Positions 33,277-45,452 of a stretch of 64,000 nucleotides of DNA are shown here, piece by piece. The DNA lies in assembly GCA_026770575.1 (NCBI GenBank), contig MU657181.1, positions 369,779-433,778 on the forward strand, in the 5' to 3' direction. A program made the translations under genes and the position numbers. This stretch comes from Pelagophyceae sp. CCMP2097 (Eukaryota > Sar > Pelagophyceae). The notes under the pieces are model-generated. The model worked only from the letters and a program-made list of their open reading frames with translations, was not told where the DNA came from and searched no databases. The stretch's first letter is position 1. The number at the start of each line of letters is the position of its first letter.

Positions 33277-33590
33277 TGGCGTGGACTCTGGACTCGGGCG
33301 ACCAACGTCAACGAGCCTCGCTGCGTCCCCCAGGGCTGTTGCATGCATTGCATGCAACCAATTTATTCTAGCTCCTGGCAGGCTGCCAGCCGCTGAGTGG
33401 TAAAGTCCCAGCCCCTTTACAAAACGGGCTGGGACTCTCAGCAAGGAGCTTCTTTTGGGGATTTCGCGAGTGGTCACCCCCGTCGCGGACCCGTGGACCG
33501 GGGTCTTTGCCGCCGCGGCGTTGCGGAAAGAAGCAAGTGTTCTGTAAAATTCCAGAAATGTGCGGTCTCGGCCACGGGCGCGTTGGCGCG
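33277..33590. other. Intergenic stretch between converging gene ends
   Basis: No gene seen. Contains a short palindrome-rich stretch TTGCATGCATTGCATGCAA at 33338-33356. Confidence 0.55.
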
Positions 33591-36075
33591 TTAAAAGGCG
33601 GCTTCGTCGACGGGCCACGGCAGCGCGCGCTTCGCGGCGCGCGCGAGGAAGCGCACGGCGTGCTTGGCGAACTCTGCGGCGTGCGGCGGGCAGAGGGGGC
33701 CGAGTGGGAGCATGCCGAGGAAGCCATGGGACAGTTTTCTGTGCACCAGCAAGTGCGAGTCCACGCCGAGTCGCTTCAAGCGCGTGTGGAAGTCGCACGA
33801 GTCGTCCAGCAAAGGGTCCGTGCCGCCGCAGAGCAGCAGCGTCGGTGGGAAGCGCCGAAGGACCTCGTCCGCCGCGTAATACCTAGCATGGACTGTGGAA
33901 GTCGCAAGGACGGGCGTCCCACTCACGCCATCATGTCGCTGGTGACGTCGTCGTGCATCTCGTCGCGCGTGCCATAAGCTTCTGCGCAGCAGATGAGGAC
34001 GTTCATGGGGAGGAGCATGTCGCAGGCGTGGACGATGCGCGACGGCGACTCGCAGGCCAGCAAGTTCAAAGGCGGGTAGACCAACAAAAGAGCGTCGGGC
34101 ATCCGCGACTTGCGGCAGCTCGCCGGAGTCGCCGCGGCGCCGGCGAGTCGGGCGTACGCCGCCGCGGGCGAGTGCGGCGACTCTTGGCCCGAGGCGCCGG
34201 GCCGCCGCTTGGCGACGCGCGCGATCACAGAGGCGAGGATGCAGGCGCCGGCGGACTCGCCCGAGCAGGTGAGTGATTTGACGTTTGCGCGCTTGCTCCG
34301 CGGGGCGCCGCGCACGAGATCGTAGCGCATCTCCGCCTTGCGCCGCCGCTTCGAGTCGTACGGCCTCGTCGGCTGCAGGCCGATGTCGCAGCGCTGCGAG
34401 ACGGCGTCGTAGACGCGCAGCGTCTGCTCGATGGCCGTCGGGTATTTGGCAGACGGCTCCAAAGTGTATTGCGGCATGATGACCAGCGCGCCCCCTCGGC
34501 CGTTGGGCGCATTGCCGTCCTCGTAGCGCGCCAGCTCGTTGAACCACCGCCAGTGACATGCCTCAAAGGCCTGGACGAAGGCGCCGCCGTGGACGTGGAC
34601 GACGACGTCGAAGCCTGCGAAGCATCCGGGCGAGGCGTCGGCAAAGTCGTCGTCGGAAGCGTCGACGTGGTGCGGGTCGCGCTCCCACATCCCGCGCAGG
34701 CGTTTCCACTCGCGCGCCGTCTCGCCGCGCGCGCAGACGGTGCAGAGCACGCCGTCGATGCTGACGTCGGCTTGGAGTTCCAAGCCACAAAAGTACTTCT
34801 CGGTTAAGCGCGCGCTTGCCACCAAAACGCGCCAGTCGAGCATGGCCCATTGCCTGCGCAGCGACGCCACGGACGGCCGCGCCGCGCCGGCGGCGACCTG
34901 GTGCGCCGCGTGCTGCGGACATGCCAGGTATGCCGGCGTGGCCGCGATTGCGCAGGCCAGCGTCAGCGGCTCGGCGATTGCGCCCAGAGGCCAGGGCCAG
35001 TCGTCGGTTCGTACGAACTCGGACGCGGCGCGGTTTGCGCCCATCCAGCCGAGCATCAATCTTTCCATGAGCTGGACCTGCCACGCCGCCCCTAAAGAGT
35101 ACCAAAACGAGAGCGTCGGCGCGCAGGGCGCCTGCTCGACGAGGAGCTCGCCCGGTCTTTTCTGTGGATTGACGGGCACGAGCAGCGTGCAGTATGACTG
35201 GTCCTGTCGCTTCAGTCGCAGGCCGTTGTCTAAAGTATGCGTCACGATGACCCAGAGCCGGATCGACGTCTGCAACGCCGAGTCCACCGCGGCGAGCTTG
35301 GCCACGACGCAGCTCCGCCGCCACCGCGCGCGCGCTAGCCGCAAACCCGCGCAGCCGAGGAGGAAAAAGGAAACCGCGCGCGCGCCGCCGGCGTCGCCGC
35401 GCGTCGCCACGCAGCAGGCCGCCGCGCAGGCGACGGGCGTCGTGTCAAAACCGCCGCGCAGGCGTCTTACGTCGGCCATGGCGGCGTTGCCCTCGTCTAG
35501 AGCTCTCGATAAATACTCGAGGAGCATCATCACGCCGCCCAGCGGCCCCGGCAGCGCGCGCGCCGCCGCCGAGTCCGGGTCCAGGAGCGCGACGGCGTCG
35601 GTGAGGACGCGCGTCAAGTCCTTTAAAGCGCCTCTTTCGCGGCAGGGCCCGACGTCTTTGAGGGCTTTAGCAGACGGCGACGCTGAAAAAACTGTCCCGC
35701 GCCTCTTCGCGTCGTCGGCGGCGCCGGTGATGAGGCGGCGGACCATATCGTCGACGTACTCGAAGAGCAAGCGCTCCACCGCGACGAGCGAGTAGGGCAG
35801 GCCGCTCAGCGGCAGCTCTGGGATGTGGCCGCCCAGCGCCAGCGCCGACTGCACCATGTCATCCAAAGCGCACACCGTCGACTCGACGATGGCCATCGCT
35901 TGCCTACAATAGCCGTCTGATGGCGTATAGCGCAAACGCCGGCACCGCACCGGAGGTGCACGGTCTCGCGGCGCTCGGGCTCCTTGGACTCTGCGATCCA
36001 GTCCACTGAGACCGGTAAGTTGGACTCAAACGAAGACTGCGAGCGTTTCAGCTCCGGCGGCGCCATTTCCACCAT
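33591..36075 (-). CDS. Hormone-sensitive lipase-type alpha/beta hydrolase
   Basis: Neutral lipid or ester hydrolase of the HSL family. Three exons (36075-35951, 35903-33927, 33882-33591) give about 797 residues, close to animal HSL. The long N-terminal helical region (DDMVQSALALGGHIPELPL onward) fits the HSL N-terminal domain. The hydrolase half shows the oxyanion motif VVHVHGGAF, the nucleophile elbow CSGESAGACIL, the acid in CGGTDPLLDDS and the histidine in KLSHGFLGM, a full catalytic triad. A likely role is mobilising triacylglycerol or sterol esters in lipid droplets. No signal peptide was seen. Confidence 0.88.
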
Positions 36076-36486
36076 ATCGCCGCGCCCTCTACTGCCGTGT
36101 AGAGTCTGGGGGCACTCAGACCGACGTCGGCACTATACAGAGGCTGCCAGAGTCGGCACCGTCGACGCGGAAAGTCGCCCCGGCCGCGCGCGCCGTATAG
36201 CGACGCTCACGACAGCGCCAGATTGAAGAACGAGAGCGCGTCTCAGCGGCGTCAGAGTAAGGGTCCGAAGGGAAGTTCTCGTCAAAATCGCGCATGTCAA
36301 GGCATTTCCGTTTCTTCGCGAGTTCACGACGTTTTCTTGCAAAATTCCGCAAGGAATTTTGGTTGTTTCACAAAACCACCGCGTTTCCCAGCTCGGTGGC
36401 TCCCTTTCCAGATGGCACTCAGACGAGCGTCCCCGGGCTCTGTTCCGAGTGGTCTCGCTCGATAGGATTCCTATGAGTCAAAAGCA
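36076..36486. other. Intergenic region with a short palindrome
   Basis: No gene supported. ATAGGATTCCTAT (36462-36474) lies 12 bp beyond the stop of the downstream minus-strand gene and resembles palindromes at 22789, 29616 and 56688. Confidence 0.5.
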
Positions 36487-37525
36487 TCATCTCTGGTCTG
36501 CAAACGCGAAGACGACGGAGAGGCGCTCGTGGTGGCGCGAGACGGGTGACTGCAAGTCGCCGAACCAGTCGTAGAGCGGCGCCGCGTCGTCGGCATCGTC
36601 TCTCACGGCGACGCCGTACGAAGCGAGCTGGTCGCGCGTCACGCCGAGGCGGATGCCGTGGTGCAGCTTCGATCGCGCGGCGCCCGAGAGGTGGACCAGC
36701 GCGCGCTGCTGCGCCAGGACGTCGACGTCCTCGCCGGGCGCCCAGGACTGCAGCGAGACGATTCTCGGGTCCTGCAGCGTCGAAAATGGCGGCCCGACGG
36801 GCGACACGGTCAGGACCGTGTCCGACAGCAGCCCTAGAATGAAGACGTTGCCGCCGTCGTCCGGTGGGTCCAGGTGGCCGTCGAGGCGGAAGAACGAGTG
36901 CCGCCGCGCGTTGATCGTCACGTCTCTCAAAGCGCCGAGGGCGAACGAGTCCGAAGCGGCGATCTTGGCGCCGAGCTCGGCGAGGCGCGGCGGCAGCCGC
37001 TGCGCATCAAAGGCGTCGCCGTAGAGCCACGGCGCAAGGCGCTGCGCCGCCGACTCGGACCGGCCCGTGACGCGCCGCCTAAGCGGAAATGCTCGCCGGA
37101 CGCCGCCGTCACACAGCCTCTCAAGGACGACTCGCATGTTGATCCGCGGTGCGTTTTGGCCGAGGTGGGCCTGCTGCTTCTCGTAGAAGGTCCGCGTCTC
37201 GTCGTCGAGGTTGTGCTCGACGCCGTAGTCGTTTACCACGCCGCGCACCTCTTCCGCCAGCGCCGCCGCGAAAGACGCGCAGACAAAGTCCTATACGTCG
37301 CGCGATCCCGCGACCCCGACGCTGATGCGCACATCAACCCATCAGATCCCGATCCTCCTCGACGCTGGTGCGCACGGGTTCGACGCGGACGCCCGGGTTG
37401 GCGGTGACGCGCTCCGCCGGCGCTCCTGCTTTTGGCGCGACGCGCCGCAGGAATTGCGCCTCGCGGCCATCAAAGCCGCGGTGGCCCCGCTTCACGCCGA
37501 AGAGCCGCCGGAAGAACGCGGCCAT
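36487..37525 (-). CDS. AlkB-like 2-oxoglutarate/Fe(II) dioxygenase
   Basis: Two exons (37525-37376, 37290-36487) give about 317 residues. The double-stranded beta-helix core has the iron ligands His and Asp in LDGHLDPPDDGG, followed by VFILGLLSDTVLTV, and the distal His plus an Arg in ALVHLSGAARSKLHHGIR. This order and spacing match AlkB homologues acting on nucleic acids or proteins. The N-terminus is basic (MAAFFRRLFGVKRGHRG) and could be a leader or nucleic-acid contact. Substrate unknown. It diverges from the gene at 37669 with only about 140 bp between starts, so they may share a promoter. Confidence 0.8.
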
Positions 37526-37668
37526 GGCGGCGCCAGCGCCGGGGGCACCACCTCTCGACGAGATCGGTCGATCGTCGCTGAAGTCCTTTTTCGGCGACTC
37601 GAATCCAGCGCCACTGGCAGTTGGTCGGCTCTGCGCCGAGTCTCGCCGGTCGGCGCCCGCCCCTTGTT

Positions 37669-38472
37669 ATGGCGGCGGTCGCGGCGGCGCTACGCGAGCG
37701 CGACGAGGCGCGGCGATATTTGCAGTGCCTCCTCGATGACTCGGCGCTGTACCTCGCCCGCGACGCCCTCGCCGCTATCCGCGCCTCGATCGCCGGCGCG
37801 CAGTCGACCATCGTCGTCGCCGCCGCGCTGCTAAAAGCAGGCAACCTTGTTTCGTCGACGGCCGAGGGCCGCAAGTACGAGCTCCGCACCGCCGCAGACG
37901 TCCTCCGAAGAGCCGTCGCCTGCTTCGCAGAAGCGTGAGTCCGCGCCGTCGGGGTTGTCTCAACTCTCTGCGTCGAGAGCAGCCGTCGACGTCGGCGCGC
38001 CTTTGGCTCGGCGCCGACGCGCCGAAACAGGGTCGGCGGCGCGCACCACGCGACGCTCAAGGCGCGGCGCCACTACGTCGAGGCCCTCGTTTCCGCGGGC
38101 GACACCAAGGAGGCGCGCGTGCAGTTGGACTGCATAGTCGACATTTGCGAGAAGGCGCCGGAGAGCGCGTCGGCCGAGATGCGAACCTGGGCGACGGCGC
38201 TCCAGGCCAACGTCGATAACAAGCCGACGGTGGCCGCGGCGGCGCAGCGGTCGAGGCTGCAACAGCTCCGCGACGAAACGGCCGCGCTGCGTGCCACGCC
38301 AACGGGCACGCTTGGCGTGCACGCCGAAGGCGGCGCGGCGCCGGCGCTCCGCGAAGCGTCCGTAGGGCCCTACGCCGCCGCAGCCGCCAAGCTCGCCATC
38401 TCAAACTATCAAAACGACGACCACGACGAGGACACAGCGTATTGTAGCGACACGCAGCCCCTTCGGGCCTGA
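37669..38472 (+). CDS. Helical, TPR-like hypothetical protein
   Basis: Two exons (37669-37934, 38031-38472) in phase give about 235 residues. The sequence is almost entirely alpha-helical in character, with Ala-rich helices spaced like TPR or 14-3-3-like hairpins (YLARDALAAIRASI, ARRHYVEALVSAGDTKEARV). The C-terminal 40 residues are Asn/Asp/Glu-rich (NYQNDDHDED). No catalytic motif. Possible adaptor protein. Its 3' end is 26 bp from the stop of the next gene on the other strand. Confidence 0.65.
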
Positions 38473-38498
38473 GCCGCACTGTTTGTAACTTAATGCCG

Positions 38499-39905
38499 TC
38501 ATCGCGTCTGCATGAGGATGACGACGGCGTTTCGCTTGAGCTTCGTCTCGCGCAGCAGCGTGCCGTCGTGGGCCAGGCCACTCGCGACGAGCTTTTGGCG
38601 CTTTGGGTCTACGCCCGTCGCTGCAAAGACGGCGCGCCGCAGGTCCGATACCGTCGAGTCGTCGCGCAGGCCTACGGCAAGAATTTGGCGGCTTCCGGCG
38701 GCATTCGGAAGGACGCCGCGCGGCGCCTGCGAGGTCGTGGTTCTTGTTCTGCCATTTGACTGTGAGGGGAAAATCCCCCAGCGCCGCCGACGTGGGTTCG
38801 TCCGCCGGCGGCGTGGCTTCGTCGGCGGCCGCGTCGGCTGCTCGGTCGGCGTCGCTCGACGGCGGCGCTTCGACGAGGCTCGGCTGGGCGGTGTGGCCTT
38901 TTGGTCGGGTCCGGACGACGTCAAACTGCCGGAGCACGCCGTCGTCCTCGAGCTGCGCCAACGTCGAAGACGAAGGCAAAACGCGCGCGGCGCCGTCGGC
39001 TGAAACCGCAACGAGCTCGAGTCCTTCCGGGGAAGCGCCTCGCTCGAGGCCGTCCGGGGAAGCGCCTCGTTCGAGGAGCCTGGCGACGTGGTCGAGGCAC
39101 CTGCCCGCGGTGGCGTACCGCGAAAAGGCCACGTAGAGCGCCGGCGCACTTTGGTCGGCGACGACGTGGAACGCGTCCTCCGCGCGCAGGCTCGCCGATC
39201 CGAGCGGGAGCGTGTGCCGCTTGGCGACCATGTGCCAGACTTTGGCCGCCGCCGCCGATTTGGCCTTCAAACGCAAAACGTCAATCCGCCCAAACGGCGC
39301 GTCCTGCCGTGCCGCCTCGGCGTCGAGGCCCGCCGACGTCTGGATGCGCAGCGCTGCAGAACCCGCGTCGAGCGCGGGCGCGTCGTCGAAGCGCCGCGCG
39401 ACGGCCGAAAAGAGCGACGACGCTGCGACGGACGCCGCCGCCGCCGCCGGCCGCGCCTCGTCCTGGGTGAAGAACTCGACGACGCCCGAGGGCCACCAAC
39501 CGAGCGACTGGATCGTCCGAAGGAGCATCGACGCGTCGAGCGGCGTCGGGCGACCCGTGCTGCCGTCGTGCGGCACCGCCGCCGGGACCTGCGCGCCGAC
39601 GCTCGCACGGGGCGCTCGACACGTCGCGGGACTCGCCCAGGGCAGCGTCGATGCGAGCGGCACGGCGGCGCGCACGACGTCGCTCGCGAGCACCTCGCGC
39701 AGCGTCGTCGCTGGGTCGGTCGTGATCCTACGCGACCGCAGTCCACCGGAGGCACGTGTCGCCCGAGAGACCCCGACCAGCCCTCCCCGCAGGCTCTCGT
39801 CTAGGCTTCGAGGACGCCGTGCGCAGACGTCCCGACTTTGGTGCCGTCGACGCGCACCGTCACGGTCGAACACGTCACCGGCGCGAACTCGACGTTGGCA
39901 GCCAT
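38499..39905 (-). CDS. Protein with N- and C-terminal ubiquitin-like domains, ZFAND1-like middle
   Basis: Three exons (39905-39829, 39727-38727, 38671-38499) give about 416 residues. The first exon starts a ubiquitin-like fold (TVTVRVDGTK, then TLREVLASDV). The middle region (AFHVVADQSAPALYVAFSRY, CLDHVARLLER) resembles the C-terminal part of ZFAND1-type proteins, without an AN1 finger. A 9-residue motif repeats (LERGASPDG, LERGASPEG). The end is a clear ubiquitin-like domain: FPLTVKWQNKNHDL, TVSDLRRAVFAATGV, RQKLVASG, LKRNAVVILMQTR, as in UBLCP1. The second intron needs a GC donor (GCAG|GCGCCGC). Probably a proteasome or p97/ubiquitin-pathway adaptor. Confidence 0.72.
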
Positions 39906-40109
39906 CGTCCCAAAGGCGAGGCCCGAGGCTTGCGCGGGGCGGCCGAGGCTTGAACCCGTCGCCGCGGTCGCGCCGCAGTTCTCGAGCTCAGTTTCTGGTC
40001 GATATGAGTCATTTTCGGCGACTACAGAGAATCGGCCCCGGGAGCGTCGCGCGCCCGTCGGGCGCTCAAGGACTTTGCTCGAGGCGCCGCCTGTCTTGCA
40101 CTGGCCTTC

Positions 40110-41772
40110 ATGGCCGAAGGGCCCGCTCCGGCGGCGGCGGCGGCGGCGGCGGACGCGGGCGGCGTCGCCGGCGGTGGCCCCGGCGCCATCGAGGCCCTCG
40201 CACCGACGGCGCGCGCGGGTTTGTGGTTCCAGCAGAAGCTGCGGCGGAGCGTGCGCGACGCGGCCGCGCGCGCGCTGCGGGCCGGCGGCCGCGACGCGCC
40301 CGCCGCCGAGGCGCTGGCGGAAGCGCTCGCGGGGCGGTGGCGCGGACTCCTCGCAGAGGGCGGCCTCGGTGCGCCTCTCCGCATCCCATGAGACGCAGCG
40401 CCTCGGCCGACCGGCCCGCCGGCAGGTGCGTTCCTGGACCGCGGCGACGCGCTCGACGGCTCGCGCGACGACTCGGTGGCGGCCGCCGCGGCCGACGTCC
40501 GGCGAGGCGCCGCCGCGCTCCACGGCCCCGGGACGCGGTCCGTCGACGCCGGCGAGCGGCCCGGCGACCGCATCCGACGCTCGATGGTGCGTCGACTGGT
40601 GCGCGGTCCTTTGCGCGGCCGGTCCGAATGCGGGCGTAGGCAGGCCGGCCGGCGCCGAGGATGCCGTGGCCCATGTGGGCGGCTCGGCCATGGAGCCCGG
40701 CGGAGGACGCGCGCGACCGGCTCCTGGACCGGGCCCACGTCCGGTCCACAGCGGGCGCGCTTCCGGCAGCGGGCCTCGAGAAATACAAATACACCATCGC
40801 GGGCGACGTCCGCACAGAGGCCATGGCCATGGCCGCGCAAGCCGCGCGTGCGTCCCGGCCCGCATGTAAACCCCTGGCCGACGACGGACGTTAGGCGACC
40901 AAGCGGCGGCGTACCCGCGGCCGGCGGACGACGACCGCGCGCAGCGGCCGGCGGACGACGCGCCGCGCCGCGACGAGGGCCCAGCGGGCGGCGAGGCCGA
41001 TGGCGACTCGAGCGACGGCGACAAAGGCGCGGCCGGAGAGGCAGACGTGCTCGACGAAATCGACGAGCTCGAGGCCTTGCTCCAGGAGGCCGACGCGCCG
41101 GCGAGCCGGCCGCGGCCCGACCCCGCCGCCTGCGGGACCTTTGCCGACTTTGTCGAGTCGGGCTTCCGCTGCCCGGCGTTCCTGCCCGGGCGCGCGCGCG
41201 CGGCCGCCGGCGCGGATGACGACCCCGACGGCCTCGGCGCAGTGGACCTCGGCGTGGACTCGGACGCGACGGACGCGGTGTCGGGGGTTTGCGCGGCCGT
41301 CGCCGGGCGGTGGCGCTACCGGAAGCGCGGCGACGTGCACACGCTCATGCTCGCGCGCGGCCTCGCCGTCGTCTGCGGTGAGGTCCACCTCGTCTACGAC
41401 GCCCTCGCGCACTTTGACCGCTACTGGGCCGATGCCTGCCCATCGCACTCGCGCAAGCGCAAAATCGAAGACGCCCTCGACGCCGCCGCGCCCGCGCTCA
41501 CAGAGGACGAGCGCGGAAAGCTCGCGCGCCTCGACGCCGGCGCCAGCCGCGTACGCTTTCGCGCCGGCGCAGCCCGCGGCGCACCAGCCGAGAACGCCGC
41601 GGCCGAAACCGCCGCCGCCGCCGCGCGCGACGCCGCGCGCACCGAGGCCGCGGACCGAGCGGCAGCCTCGGACGGCGAGCGACGACGACAGCCCTCGTCG
41701 CCGCGACGAGGGCCCTCGTCGCCGTCAGAGGCACCCGAACTCGCCGACCTCGAGGCGCTCCTCATGGGCTAA
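40110..41772 (+). CDS. Hypothetical protein, acidic and Ala-rich with helical end
   Basis: Four exons (40110-40368, 40426-40586, 40640-40847, 40895-41772) in phase give about 501 residues. Features: Ala/Gly-rich start, WFQQKLRRSVRDAAARALRAG, an ordered stretch around LEKYKYTIAGDVRTEA, acidic linkers, a segment CGTFADFVESGFRCPAFLPG, GDVHTLMLARGLAVVCGEVH, then RKRKIEDALDAAAPAL (possible nuclear signal) and a Ser/Arg-rich end. No known domain recognised. It is divergent from the ubiquitin-like gene, 204 bp between starts, suggesting a shared promoter. Confidence 0.6.
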
Positions 41773-41885
41773 TCGTCTCTTCTGTCTTCCTTGGTCCCAC
41801 AGGACCCGGCTCCAAGCGGGGTTATTGGAGTTTTATTTACGTTAGGCGGCACTACTCCACGTTGACCGTAATGGAAATCGGCGCG

Positions 41886-42385
41886 TCATGTCATGCGGAG
41901 CGGCGGCGAGACGAGGATGAGGCAGTCACCGCGCACGAAGAGCATTTCGATCGAGCGCTTCGACGTCTGTCGGTCGAGCGGCGGTCCCAGAGCCGCACCA
42001 AAGGAGCCCGCCCCGACGCCGCGCACACGCGGAGCGACACAAAGGACGCAAGAGACGCACGCGGATGATCTCCTCGTCGGTCTCCTCGTCGATCTCCTGG
42101 ATGGTGACCGTCTCCTCGACGTCGCCGAGGACCATGTTCAAGTGCTGGTCGTACGCGTGCAGCTTCCCGCGCAGCTCGCGGTCGCCGCGGCACTTGACGT
42201 AGATGCGCTCGTCGATGCTCAGCCGGATCAGGTCCAGCGGCCTGCGGGGAACAGGCTTGAGGCGCCAAAGACGAAAGACGCGGGGAGCGTTTCAGCGCGC
42301 GTGAGGGCGCGCTCTCAAGGGGCGGTGGGGGTTTCGCGAGCGCGTCCCACGACGCGGGGGCTCGCTCGCGGCACTCGGCGGTCAT
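41886..42385 (-). CDS. LSM3: U6 snRNA-associated Sm-like protein LSm3
   Basis: Subunit of the Lsm2-8 (U6 snRNP) and Lsm1-7 (mRNA decay) rings. Three exons: an 11-nt first coding exon (42385-42375), then 42241-42061 and 41966-41886, giving 90 residues, the family size. Joining restores [20 protein letters not shown]. The Sm1 motif is [19 protein letters not shown], with [18 protein letters not shown], and Sm2 is [17 protein letters not shown]. The 11-nt first coding exon is unusual and easy to miss. Confidence 0.95.
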
Positions 42386-42595
42386 CCTGCCCGCGGTCTT
42401 GGCACGACGCGAGTTCACTAAATTGTATCGCCAAAACTAAAACTATAGAGTTTTTTTTAGAGGAAATCTTTTTGGGAAAAGGTGGTGTGACGCTGTAGCG
42501 CTCGTCGAGGGGCACAGCGGCTCGGCCTCTTTCCTTTTCCCTTAGCCGCCCGCGCCCTGGCCCGCGGCGAGGTCGGAGTTGCGGGACGTTTGAAA

Positions 42596-44027
42596 ATGTC
42601 GGAGCTTGGGGAGGAAGGCGTTGGGGCGTCACTCTCGCCCGCGGCGTGGGCGCCCCGAGCGCGGTCCGTCGAGGGCACGCGGTTCTCCGAGGACCTCGTG
42701 CGCGAGTCGGCGAGTTGGCTCTTCGACAACGGCGATATTATTGCAGAGGTGAATGCCATCGGAGCGGCGACCGACGCCGCCGCCGCCGCTGCCGCCACCG
42801 AGGTGGCGACTGCCGACGCCGCCGCCCGCGCCGCGCCCACGCCGGACCCCGAAACGCCCGCGTCGCCGTCGGCGTCGTTCTGGTACGAGGTCGACGCGGA
42901 GACGCTGGTGGCGATGGCCGCCGCGCAGTTTTCCGAGGACGGCAGCGGCGACGAGGCGCAGCCGAGCCCCGCCGACGACGACTCGACGAGCTCCGGCGAT
43001 GACGCGTCAGACGGCGACGCGTCCGAGGGGTCCGACAGCGGCTTCGACGAGGTGGCCGACGCGGCGGCGGCCCAAGGCGGCCCGGCGGCGGACTGGCTCC
43101 TCACGGAGCTGAGCGCGAACACGGCCGTCGGCGCCGCCGCCGTCTCGTCGAGGCTGTCGAGCGAGTCGCTGAGGCGGTCGTGCGAGTCGAGCGACATCGA
43201 CATTTACACGCTGGCGGACTACCCGCGGCGCGCGCCGGACGAGCCCCGCGCGCGGCCCGCCGACGCGGGTGACTCGCCCCCGTGCCGGCAGCGGCCGCAC
43301 GCAAAGTGCTCACCGCAGCAGGCGCGCTTCCCGCTCCTCGACGTCGTGCGCCTCGTCGACGCCACGTGAGAGGGCCTCTGCGGCACCTCGGGGCCGAGCG
43401 CGCCCCGGACGGGCCGCTTTTAGGTTTGAAATGTTCTTCGAGGACCTCTGCGCCGTCTACGACATCGACGCGCTGCGCTTCCGCGCCTACCTCGTGCGCC
43501 GCTTCTCCGCCGCGCTCCACGCAAAGGCGGCCGCCGACCCGGACGACTTTATCCCAGAAGAGTGGATAGCAAAATACTGCCGTCACGAAGCGCGGCGGTC
43601 CCAGACTTCCGAAGCATGGGCGAGTCCGAAGCCGCGCAAGCGAACGCGGCCCGCGCACCCCAGACGTTGATTTGCGTAGGCCTTTGGTGCCGCGTTTTTC
43701 GACGACGATGAGTCCAAGGGGTCCGGGGCGGCGCGCGAGTTTAAAGGGTGGCTCTTCAAGCGCGGCGGGCAGATCCTGCAGGCGTGGACGCGCAGGCTCT
43801 TCGTCCTCGAGGGCCGCGTCTTGCGCTACGCCGCCGGCGAGGCGGAGCCGCCAAAAGAGTTAGCGCTCTGCGGCGCGTGTTCCGTCGTCGAGGCGGCCGA
43901 GGGCTTTTCCGTCCATACGCCCAAGCGCACGCTCTACCTCCGCGGCGCCGACGAGTGGCACCAAAAAGCCTGGGTCGCAATGCTCCGCAGCGCCGTCAAC
44001 CGCGCCGGCCCGGGCGGAGATTCATAA
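42596..44027 (+). CDS. PH-domain protein with acidic N-terminal region
   Basis: Three exons (42596-43365, 43424-43589, 43680-44027) give about 427 residues. The N-terminus has a short folded-looking start (FSEDLVRESASWLFDNGDII) then long Ala/Asp/Ser-rich linkers. The middle MFFEDLCAVYDIDALRFRAY is helical. The C-terminal PH domain is clear: EFKGWLFKRGGQILQAWTRR, LFVLEGRVLRYA, FSVHTPKRTLYLRGADEWHQ, ending before the final helix WVAMLRSAVNR. It should bind phosphoinositides or a protein partner at membranes. The second intron needs a GC donor (GAA|GCGCGGC); the nearby GT sites are out of phase. Confidence 0.75.
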
Positions 44028-44249
44028 GGCGCCTGAATTCTAAATATCTGTGGCTTAAACCGTGCCCACGGCCGCGGGCACCCTGCCCGGAGGCGCGAGC
44101 GGCACGGACGCAAGGACCCCCCTTGGATGGGCCCTTCTCCGAGGCCTCGCTCGCGCGACGGTTGCTTGCCGGCAGGATGATCTCCGGGATAAGGTCGAAG
44201 AAACGGAGTCTTTTTTTTGCGACTGTCGAAACGACCAGCGGCGCGCGCG

Positions 44250-45452
44250 ATGGTGCTCAAGGCGATCGCGGTGAACCTAGCGCCTCAGGAGGAGAAGGTG
44301 CGAGCTCCGCGGTCGTCGTCCATGCGCGGTTCGACCGAGGGGTTCACCGAAGCGACGCTCTGCCTCTTCCCCGAGGCTTTCTTCGCTGGACCTCTGGCGT
44401 CGGATAGGATGTGCGGCGCGTCTTCGAGTTCCTCGCGGGCATGGCGGCGCGCATCCGCAACGGATCGTTGCCGCAGAAGCTGACGCAGAAGCGCCGCGAG
44501 TTTGACGACTGCGCGTCGGCGACGGATACCGTGAAGAGCGCCGTGTCGGACGTCGAGGTTTCCGCCGAGTCCGAGGTCGCCGCCACGGAGCGCACGGTGC
44601 AGGAGAAATGGGCGCTCTCCGTGGAGATCAAGGCCATCGAGAAGGAGATCTCCTCGGGCATCTCCACGGAAGAGGCCGAGGTGAGGCGGCGCGCGGCCGC
44701 GACGCCCCAGGAATCCTCGAGACGACAGAGCCTCCCGAGCCCTGCACGCCGGCGAGGCCCGCTGGCGTCCGTCCCCGCGCGTTGCCCGCATCAACTCGGG
44801 AGACGCGCCCTGCGCCCGTCTCGCCACGCGCCTCGCGACGCTTTCCGCCCGCGTTAGCACATCAACGCGCGCGATCTCGAGTTCGCTCTTCGGCAGCTGG
44901 GCCGCGCGTGCAACAAGAAGCAGATCGAGTACATGATCTGGGAGGTGGACGAGAATCTGGACGGCGTGATCGATTGGGAGGAATTTCAGGCCATGTATCA
45001 GAGAAATACCACCGACGAGTCAGGCGAGTCTCGGACCGTTGGGCGGGTTTGCGACGCCCGGGGCGCTGCGAAGCACCCCGACGCCCCTTTGAAGAAATGT
45101 CTCCCCGACTTACGCGTTTGTGCCGCGCCCGTCCGACGTCCACAATGTAGGGCTCGAGCCCTTTGAGCTCTTCAACATCGTGCAGTTCATGACGTACCTG
45201 CCTTCGCTTCGGCTGGACAAGGACTTTAAGGACTTTAAGGCGGCCATCACCGAGGACGACACCATGTCGACGCTGTTCGCGCGCTACGGCCACGACGCGC
45301 GCTTCGGCCGCGTCCACGTCGAGAAGATGATGGGCAAGCTGTTTGGCGACAAGTTAAAGGCGCAAAAGGGCGAGGGCGTCCTCTCGCTCGACGAGTACCT
45401 CGGCGTCGTCGGCGTCCGCAACTACGCGCGCAAGCGCGCCTGGTGGATGTAG
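44250..45452 (+). CDS. EF-hand protein, probably axonemal/flagellar
   Basis: Four exons (44250-44297, 44408-44680, 44858-45023, 45151-45452) give 262 residues. The first half is coiled coil (KLTQKRREFDD, AIEKEISSG). One canonical EF-hand loop, DENLDGVIDWEEF, has all ligand positions. A partial second hand lies near the C-terminus (EGVLSLDEYLGVVGVR). GLEPFELFNIVQFMTY and ITEDDTMSTLFARYG are distinctive and fit a conserved protist EF-hand family, which I would place in flagella by inference. The third intron needs a GC donor (TCAG|GCGAGTC) to keep this motif intact. Confidence 0.8.

Noticed and set aside
39801..41024. 407-codon minus-strand frame
   Set aside because: Only its last about 25 codons are used, as the first exon of the ubiquitin-like gene; the rest is antisense to the gene at 40110.
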